Shown here piece after piece: positions 22,653 through 27,092 of a stretch of 27,092 bases of DNA. The notes beneath the pieces were generated by a model. The model was not told where the DNA came from. It made no database searches and saw nothing but the letters and a program-made list of their open reading frames with translations. This DNA comes from Fibrobacter sp. Its GTDB lineage: Bacteria; Fibrobacterota; Fibrobacteria; Fibrobacterales; Fibrobacteraceae. Made by a program: the position numbers and the translations under genes. Location: assembly GCA_017520105.1 (NCBI GenBank), contig JAFWRL010000128.1, positions 1 through 27,092 of the forward strand. Direction: 5' to 3'. Positions within the stretch are counted from its first letter, which is position 1; every line of letters begins with the position of its first letter.

Positions 22653-24308
22653 TTATTTGATAACCAATCCCAGCTTTCCTGATACGAACACATCTTCGCC
22701 CGGCGAACAGAAATTCGTTTTTTCGGAATACTTGCCAAGCCCTCTTATATTAATTCGGCTCTTAGTATTCGCTTCGCCCTGTACTGCAAAGAGAATCGAT
22801 GTCATAAATGTCGTGCTGACTTCACTAAACCCCGACATAAAATAATTTTTCCAATCGAGACATACCGTCTTTAACTCAATGGACTTCGGCAATGTTGTCT
22901 TAGGCATTCTTGAAAAATCTCCAAATCCACTAGTTTGAGCATAAGTCAAAACAACTTCCAAGTCAGATTCCGAAGCATACGTTACACACAAGCCGCCCCA
23001 ACTTGAGATATTAGCCTTAGCCACTAGCGAATTATCATCCATAGGATCAACTACGCCCGCGACATGAAAACCTACGCCCAAATAACCTTCCTTTGAAAAT
23101 TCAAGCGAACCGCAAACGCCCATACAGTAATCAAAAACTTGATCGGTCGTAGTATAATCAATCCCGGACGTTGACGGATAAACCACTTTTCCGTTACCAG
23201 ATTCTTCATCTCCAAAGCTGAACCAATATCCAGAAGTTTCGGTACCATTATCTAGTCCTGTTTCCACGTACGTTAGAGGAAGTGCAAATCCATTCCACAT
23301 TTCGCTAACTTCTTTCGGCTCAGTGCAATCTCCGCGGGGACTGCTACTCGACGAAGCACTTTGCCCAGAACTGGAACTGCGCAATACGATAAACCCTTCG
23401 TCACCACTACCCTTTGGCAAAACATAGGCATAGCCATCGACCTCGCACGCTCCATTCGCATCGTATTTACCAATAGCGGCAATAGAAAGGTGTCCCTTTG
23501 TACTATCGGCCCCCGGCATAACGAAACGAATGCTAGACGCATGTTTCGAAGCCTCGGCTGCATTCAAAGCATCCCATGTAACGCATTTTTCTACAAATTC
23601 AGTTGATTTACCAAATTCAGCCTGATAAAAGGTATCGTCGTCTGTATAAAGCCTCAAGAGCACATCCCCATCCGCAGCGTACGTCACACAGATGCCACCC
23701 CAATCGCTGATGTCACCATCCCTTAGGACGTACGAGACTTTGGGCTCCTCAATGCCCGCAACATTGAATCCCATTCCCCCAAAAATTTCAGCAGAGGTTC
23801 CTTTTCTAAAAATAAATTCAGCGCAATAACTTCCACAGAATTCTAAAAGAGCCACCATACCTTCATATTCATCCCCATCATAAGCTTCTGTCACATTCGG
23901 CATGTGAATTTCAGTAACACCGCCATCAGGATCATCGCTAAAATTATACCAAAACCCAGCATAATGTAAGCTATCAGGATCAAATCCTGTATTCACCAAA
24001 TAGTCGCCCTTGCTGGCATTCCACAAACAAGCGGCCGTATTTTTCGGAGCTTTTGCACTACTTGAGGAATTTGCAGTCACGCTACTCGATGACATCGTGA
24101 CATTTTCGCTGCTCGACGCGACATTCGCGGCACTCCCGCCAACATCGTCGCTACTCGTTCCCGCAACAGACGAACTGCTTTCGCCGGACACCACCGGAGT
24201 CCCGCTAGACTCCGGCGACACAGAACCACCCAACGGATTGTCATCGGAACAGGCGACTAGACAAAGCATCGCCACGCTTGTGGCAAGCCTCAAGATTCTC
24301 CTAAACAT
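22653..24308 (-). CDS. Lipoprotein with two copies of an unnamed Cys-containing domain (paralog A)
   Basis: A 551-residue predicted surface lipoprotein. AGGAGG lies about 10 nt before the ATG. The lipobox is LVAC (Cys20), then a Ser/Thr/Gly-rich linker to ~90. Two copies of a ~200-residue domain follow (about 93-292 and 338-530), split by a second Ser-rich linker. Each copy has LWN or MWNG, a GYWFSFGD-type strand, a CxGxCG-like pair (YCMGVCG; FCGSYCA in copy 1), a DWGGICVTYA strand, CV/LDW and a closing IxGLGKY. The pattern of strands and disulfides resembles carbohydrate-binding beta-sandwiches, but I cannot assign a family. It is the second lipoprotein of the unit, 27 bp after its paralog. 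Confidence 0.82.
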   Translation of the reverse strand: MFRRILRLATSVAMLCLVACSDDNPLGGSVSPESSGTPVVSGESSSSVAGTSSDDVGGSAANVASSSENVTMSSSSVTANSSSSAKAPKNTAACLWNASKGDYLVNTGFDPDSLHYAGFWYNFSDDPDGGVTEIHMPNVTEAYDGDEYEGMVALLEFCGSYCAEFIFRKGTSAEIFGGMGFNVAGIEEPKVSYVLRDGDISDWGGICVTYAADGDVLLRLYTDDDTFYQAEFGKSTEFVEKCVTWDALNAAEASKHASSIRFVMPGADSTKGHLSIAAIGKYDANGACEVDGYAYVLPKGSGDEGFIVLRSSSSGQSASSSSSPRGDCTEPKEVSEMWNGFALPLTYVETGLDNGTETSGYWFSFGDEESGNGKVVYPSTSGIDYTTTDQVFDYCMGVCGSLEFSKEGYLGVGFHVAGVVDPMDDNSLVAKANISSWGGLCVTYASESDLEVVLTYAQTSGFGDFSRMPKTTLPKSIELKTVCLDWKNYFMSGFSEVSTTFMTSILFAVQGEANTKSRINIRGLGKYSEKTNFCSPGEDVFVSGKLGLVIK

Positions 24309-24335
24309 AACACCCTACCTCCTTCATTTATAAAT

Positions 24336-25934
24336 TTAATAAACGGTTTTGGGGATGGAGCAAGCCCCTTTAGTAGAATATTTGCCGATACCCGCTATAT
24401 TAAACTGGTTTCTGCCGCCGTTTTCTGAACTCTTTACAATAAACTGCACCGTACTCACTGCCGTTCCCAGATTCGGGACACTCGATTGAAAATCATCCCA
24501 GGCAACACACTTTTCGATAAGCCCTCCCGATGCAGGGAGAGAGGCTTTCGGAGAATTTTCGTACGGGACATCTTTTACAACAACATTTAAGTAAGCATCC
24601 TTTTCGGAATAGTAAGTGATGCAAATGCCTCCCCAGTCCTTGATATCGGCAAATTTAGGCGTTCCATAGCAAGTATTACCTTCACAAGAAGTCAATGTAT
24701 CTTCAGCAATATTGAAGGCTACAGCAGACGCGGCATAATCCGCTTTTTCCAAAGTAAATTCCATCGTTCCGCAAAAGCCTTTACATTCAACGATAATCGG
24801 CTCATACATATAGGGTTCATACTCCATTTCCCTATACGCGGGGAATTCTATTTTAGAATACGCCCCCTCGGGAGAAGCATCGAAATCATACAGCATCCCG
24901 ACAAATTCATCCCGGTCGTTATAACCCGTATTTACAATGCCAGACCCATTCAAACCCTTCCACAAGCAAGTCAATGAATCGCTATCATCAGTGATCAAGC
25001 CGACATCCTGTTCATTCACACCGCCATCACGCCACTGCGGAAGATTCTCGTCGTAAGTACTGACACCTACAATATTGAATTTTCCCGAGCCATCGGAATT
25101 ACCCATAAATACAAAGTTAATCGCCTTGATTTTTTTGGCAGCCTCTTCGCCAGAATAGACCTTGCTCAATTTAGCCGCATTGTATTCTGCCCAGGCAGAC
25201 ACCTTAAAATCGCTCCACTTGGCGCAACGCGTAATGGCGGCATCAGGTTCAAGCATCTTCTTAAGCGTCGGTGCATTTGTCACCGTTTTCGGGAGTGTTA
25301 TCATCGGATAAGTCATAAACGGAGACACATTGCTAATCGTATCTATGCCACCGACATCCACATTGAGATAGACATTCACCGGATACTCAGAAGCATACGT
25401 TACACAGATGCCACCCCACGCGGAAACATCCGCGGTAGAATCCTCTTCGGCAAGCATGATGCCAATACCCGCCCAAGGCATCGTCTCCGAGCCACGCAAC
25501 TCAACTGTACCGCACACGCCTTTGCAATATTCAAAAACAGGATCCAATGTATTATCAGAATATTCATTGCCCATCGACACAGGCCAGCTGATGGTTGACT
25601 GGCCCCCTTCCGCATCATCGCCATAACTGAACCAATACCCCGTATTTTCGTTATTGGTATTTATCTTGTAGTCAACCTCGCCGTTCCACAAATCAAACTT
25701 CGGAACAGACTCTACGCTACTAGAGGACTGGGCTGCAGAAGAACTGTTCACGACAGACGAACTGCTTTCAACAGCAGATGAGCCACCCACTGCAGACGAA
25801 CTACTTTCACCATGGGCAATCGGATTGCCGTCTTCCACGACTCCCGCCGTATTGTCATCCGAGCACGCCACAATACCAAGCGCAAACGTACAAGCAGAAA
25901 CGCACGCCGATATGTCAAGAAGTTTCTTAAGCAT
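24336..25934 (-). CDS. Lipoprotein with two copies of an unnamed Cys-containing domain (paralog B)
   Basis: A 532-residue lipoprotein paralogous to the next gene downstream. GGAGGAGG lies 9 nt before the ATG. The lipobox is GIVAC (Cys24), then a poly-Ser linker (about 40-78). Domain 1 (about 80-300) has LWNGEVDY, GYWFSYGDD, YCKGVCGTVEL, AWGGICVTYA and CAKW. Domain 2 (about 325-525) has LWKGLNG, ECKGFCGTMEF, DWGGICITYY, CVAWDDF and FNIAGIGKYS. The start codon overlaps the stop of the TIGR02147 regulator gene (ATGCTTAA), so translation of the two is probably coupled. A cell-surface binding role is likely but unproven. Confidence 0.82.
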   Translation of the reverse strand: MLKKLLDISACVSACTFALGIVACSDDNTAGVVEDGNPIAHGESSSSAVGGSSAVESSSSVVNSSSAAQSSSSVESVPKFDLWNGEVDYKINTNNENTGYWFSYGDDAEGGQSTISWPVSMGNEYSDNTLDPVFEYCKGVCGTVELRGSETMPWAGIGIMLAEEDSTADVSAWGGICVTYASEYPVNVYLNVDVGGIDTISNVSPFMTYPMITLPKTVTNAPTLKKMLEPDAAITRCAKWSDFKVSAWAEYNAAKLSKVYSGEEAAKKIKAINFVFMGNSDGSGKFNIVGVSTYDENLPQWRDGGVNEQDVGLITDDSDSLTCLWKGLNGSGIVNTGYNDRDEFVGMLYDFDASPEGAYSKIEFPAYREMEYEPYMYEPIIVECKGFCGTMEFTLEKADYAASAVAFNIAEDTLTSCEGNTCYGTPKFADIKDWGGICITYYSEKDAYLNVVVKDVPYENSPKASLPASGGLIEKCVAWDDFQSSVPNLGTAVSTVQFIVKSSENGGRNQFNIAGIGKYSTKGACSIPKTVY

Positions 25935-26754
25935 GTTTTTTTTCCTCCTCCCACGTCAGCGGGAACAACTGTAAATTCAACCTATAGACACGACCGGCAC
26001 CACGGCCTTTCAAAGCGATTTGAGCAATCCGCTTGCGGCATGCATCAATTTCTTGCACAATTTGCTCGTAATCCTCGTCCGAAATCCCCATGGTAAGCCC
26101 AGAGTAATTACGCTCCGTCGCAGAAAATTTTTCAAGAGCTTCATCCGCAAAGCGAATCATTTCATGGTGCATGGAGCGCATCGCAACAGACATGATTTCA
26201 GGAGAACCCGTCAAATGCTTATCGACTTGTTCATAGGCATCTCCATTTTTCTTCAACAATCCCGCATTCACCATAAAATCGAGCGACTTGCGAACATCCA
26301 CCGCCGAGACATCCAAGCAGCAACGCCTCGCTATTTCACCCGGAGTCGCACCCGGCATTACCGCCGCAAGTTCTCTCACCACCGGATGAATCCAAGTTTC
26401 AAAAAACTTGTACGCATCGCCGTCAACAACCTTAACACTATTATCTTTAGCCAGTTTCAGCATCGCCTCAAAAGCGATTTTACGGTCATCTTCCGTTTTG
26501 GCATGGCAGCATTCTACCATCAACTTAAAGTAATCAAGTTCATACCCCACCAAGCGCATCGCGGCACCGACTTTTTCTGCCCCGACAGATGAAAGGCGCG
26601 TTTTTTTTTCGCATACAAGTTTCAGGTACGTTGGCGAAGTAAATCCAGCAATGCGAGCAAACTCACGCCAAGAAAACGATGATACGCGTTTCCGTTCATC
26701 ATAATAATCCTGCATGTAGCAGCGATAATCCTGATACTCCGTAATCGATTTCAT
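25927..26754 (-). CDS. TIGR02147-family protein (putative transcriptional regulator)
   Basis: A 275-residue soluble protein. The start is placed at 26754 (MKSITEYQDYRCYMQDYYDE); the extension to 26850 is AT-rich intergenic sequence. The opening, I-x-x-Y-x-D-Y-R-x-Y-x-x-D-Y-Y-x-x-R-K, then FSWREFARIAGFTSPTYLKLV (a helix-turn-helix-like segment) and the central EIARRCCLDVSAVDVRKSLDFMVNAGLL winged-helix-like segment match TIGR02147, a paralogous family described from Fibrobacter and few other genomes. DNA binding is inferred from these two helical segments. The gene overlaps the downstream lipoprotein start by 8 bp, suggesting that it controls or is tuned with the lipoproteins. No ribosome site; TATATT ends 7 nt before the ATG. 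Confidence 0.88.
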   Translation of the reverse strand: MKSITEYQDYRCYMQDYYDERKRVSSFSWREFARIAGFTSPTYLKLVCEKKTRLSSVGAEKVGAAMRLVGYELDYFKLMVECCHAKTEDDRKIAFEAMLKLAKDNSVKVVDGDAYKFFETWIHPVVRELAAVMPGATPGEIARRCCLDVSAVDVRKSLDFMVNAGLLKKNGDAYEQVDKHLTGSPEIMSVAMRSMHHEMIRFADEALEKFSATERNYSGLTMGISDEDYEQIVQEIDACRKRIAQIALKGRGAGRVYRLNLQLFPLTWEEEKKHA

Positions 26755-26761
26755 ATCTATA

Positions 26762-26767
26762 AATATA
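26762..26767 (-). promoter_or_regulatory. -10-like TATATT of the TIGR02147 operon
   Basis: On the minus strand TATATT is followed by 7 nt and the ATG at 26754. No good -35 is present, which would fit a promoter that needs an activator. A leaderless start is inferred. Confidence 0.5.
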
Positions 26768-26790
26768 CTCTTTTTTTCAAAAGTGTAGCA

Positions 26791-26874
26791 TTTCATGATA
26801 CTTTTTCCGTAAAATTTATAAATTTTATGTATTTTTGCAAAATTTTGCAAATTTTCGACAATTTTTCATGATAC
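26791..26874. promoter_or_regulatory. Candidate operators upstream of the TIGR02147 gene
   Basis: An exact 11-bp direct repeat TTTCATGATAC occurs at 26791-26801 and 26864-26874 (73 bp apart, about seven helical turns). Between them is a perfect 18-bp palindrome TTTGCAAAATTTTGCAAA (26834-26851). All lie within 125 bp upstream of the start codon in AT-rich DNA. Confidence 0.5.
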
Positions 26875-26883
26875 ATCAACCAT

Positions 26884-26909
26884 AAAAAATCGCCCGCTCG
26901 GCAGCGGGC
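26884..26909 (-). terminator. Intrinsic terminator for minus-strand transcription from the right
   Basis: GCCCGCT (26892-26898) / AGCGGGC (26903-26909) with a CGGC loop. On the minus strand it is followed by six T (26884-26889). It implies a transcription unit entering from beyond the right edge. Confidence 0.75.
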
Positions 26910-26933
26910 ACGACAAAATTCAAGTTTTAGCGC

Positions 26934-27092
26934 TTAATCAACAGCTATAACTAGTCGTCCCTTAAAATCCCGCCCAGCCCGCATAACTATTGGGAAAAAC
27001 TGATTTCTACCCTGTGAAAATATTGCAAGGTTTTCTAAAATATGATTGAAAACCTTGCAATTTTTTATGTACAGACCGCCAAAATCCCACGC
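26934..27092 (-). other. Open frame at the right edge (possible C-terminus of a gene)
   Basis: A minus-strand frame is open for 52 codons from the right edge to a TAA at 26934-26936, ending MRAGRDFKGRLVIAVD. The stop lies 24 bp before the terminator at 26884-26909, which favours a real gene end. Against this, the frame runs through a 14-bp hairpin and is AT-rich. No family is recognised. Confidence 0.3.
27022..27067 (+). terminator. Long perfect hairpin followed by T-run
   Basis: ATTGCAAGGTTTTC (27022-27035) / GAAAACCTTGCAAT (27048-27061), a 14-bp perfect stem with a 12-nt loop, then TTTTT. It has the form of a plus-strand terminator, but no plus-strand gene is seen between 26875 and here. 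Confidence 0.6.

Overview
The window looks like a chromosomal segment of a Fibrobacter-type bacterium (phylum Fibrobacterota). The lineage call rests on four things visible here: a lipoprotein carrying FISUMP-type repeats (Fibrobacter succinogenes major paralogous domain), a TIGR02147-type regulator (a family expanded in Fibrobacter), several lipoproteins with long poly-serine linkers directly after the lipobox cysteine, and a tiny AURKAIP1/COX24-like basic protein of the kind found in the Fibrobacteres-Chlorobi-Bacteroidetes group. Most genes are ordinary housekeeping genes mixed with lineage-specific surface and signalling genes.

Layout, left to right. Positions 1-759 (-) hold the 5' part of uvrA. 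Positions 1007-3490 (+) hold a four-repeat FISUMP lipoprotein, convergent with a HIRAN-like protein (3542-4552, -). A tRNA-Ala(CGC) with its own promoter and terminator lies at 4711-4783. A five-gene minus-strand cluster follows (10100 down to 4884): TPR lipoprotein, membrane-anchored Ser/Thr kinase-like protein, GAF/sigma-54 activator, small secreted protein and a predicted outer-membrane barrel. Then come a DUF3332 lipoprotein and a degenerate Nudix protein (both -). Divergent from these is a plus-strand run (11368-15707): a sugar-type solute-binding protein with an extra C-terminal membrane anchor, a dCache/HAMP/GGDEF diguanylate cyclase, and dusA. The small basic protein (16035-16130) and argF follow. 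Next is a short accessory patch, made of a WYL-domain 3' remnant and an Rpn-type PD-(D/E)XK nuclease. After it are bioB, an NlpC/P60 lipoprotein, pheA and rph, all plus. The right end is a minus-strand unit: a TIGR02147 regulator overlapping by 8 bp the first of two paralogous two-domain lipoproteins. The last ~200 bp hold two hairpins and a frame open to the edge.

How genes may work together (inference). The kinase, GAF/sigma-54 activator, TPR lipoprotein and envelope proteins look like one envelope-signalling unit. The tethered binding protein and the diguanylate cyclase look like a ligand-sensing c-di-GMP pair, since no ABC permease or ATPase is nearby. The TIGR02147 regulator appears translationally coupled to the duplicated-domain lipoproteins.

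The most unexpected signal is not a gene. All six genes that lack a Shine-Dalgarno sequence and do not sit inside an obvious operon (uvrA, the TPR lipoprotein gene, dusA, the nlpC-type gene, pheA, the TIGR02147 gene) carry a TAnnnT hexamer ending exactly 7 nt before ATG. This is the spacing expected if the -10 box abuts the start codon and the mRNA is leaderless. Genes with a clear GGAG-type site do not need this arrangement. Nothing here resembles a CRISPR array, prophage, intact insertion sequence or rRNA.
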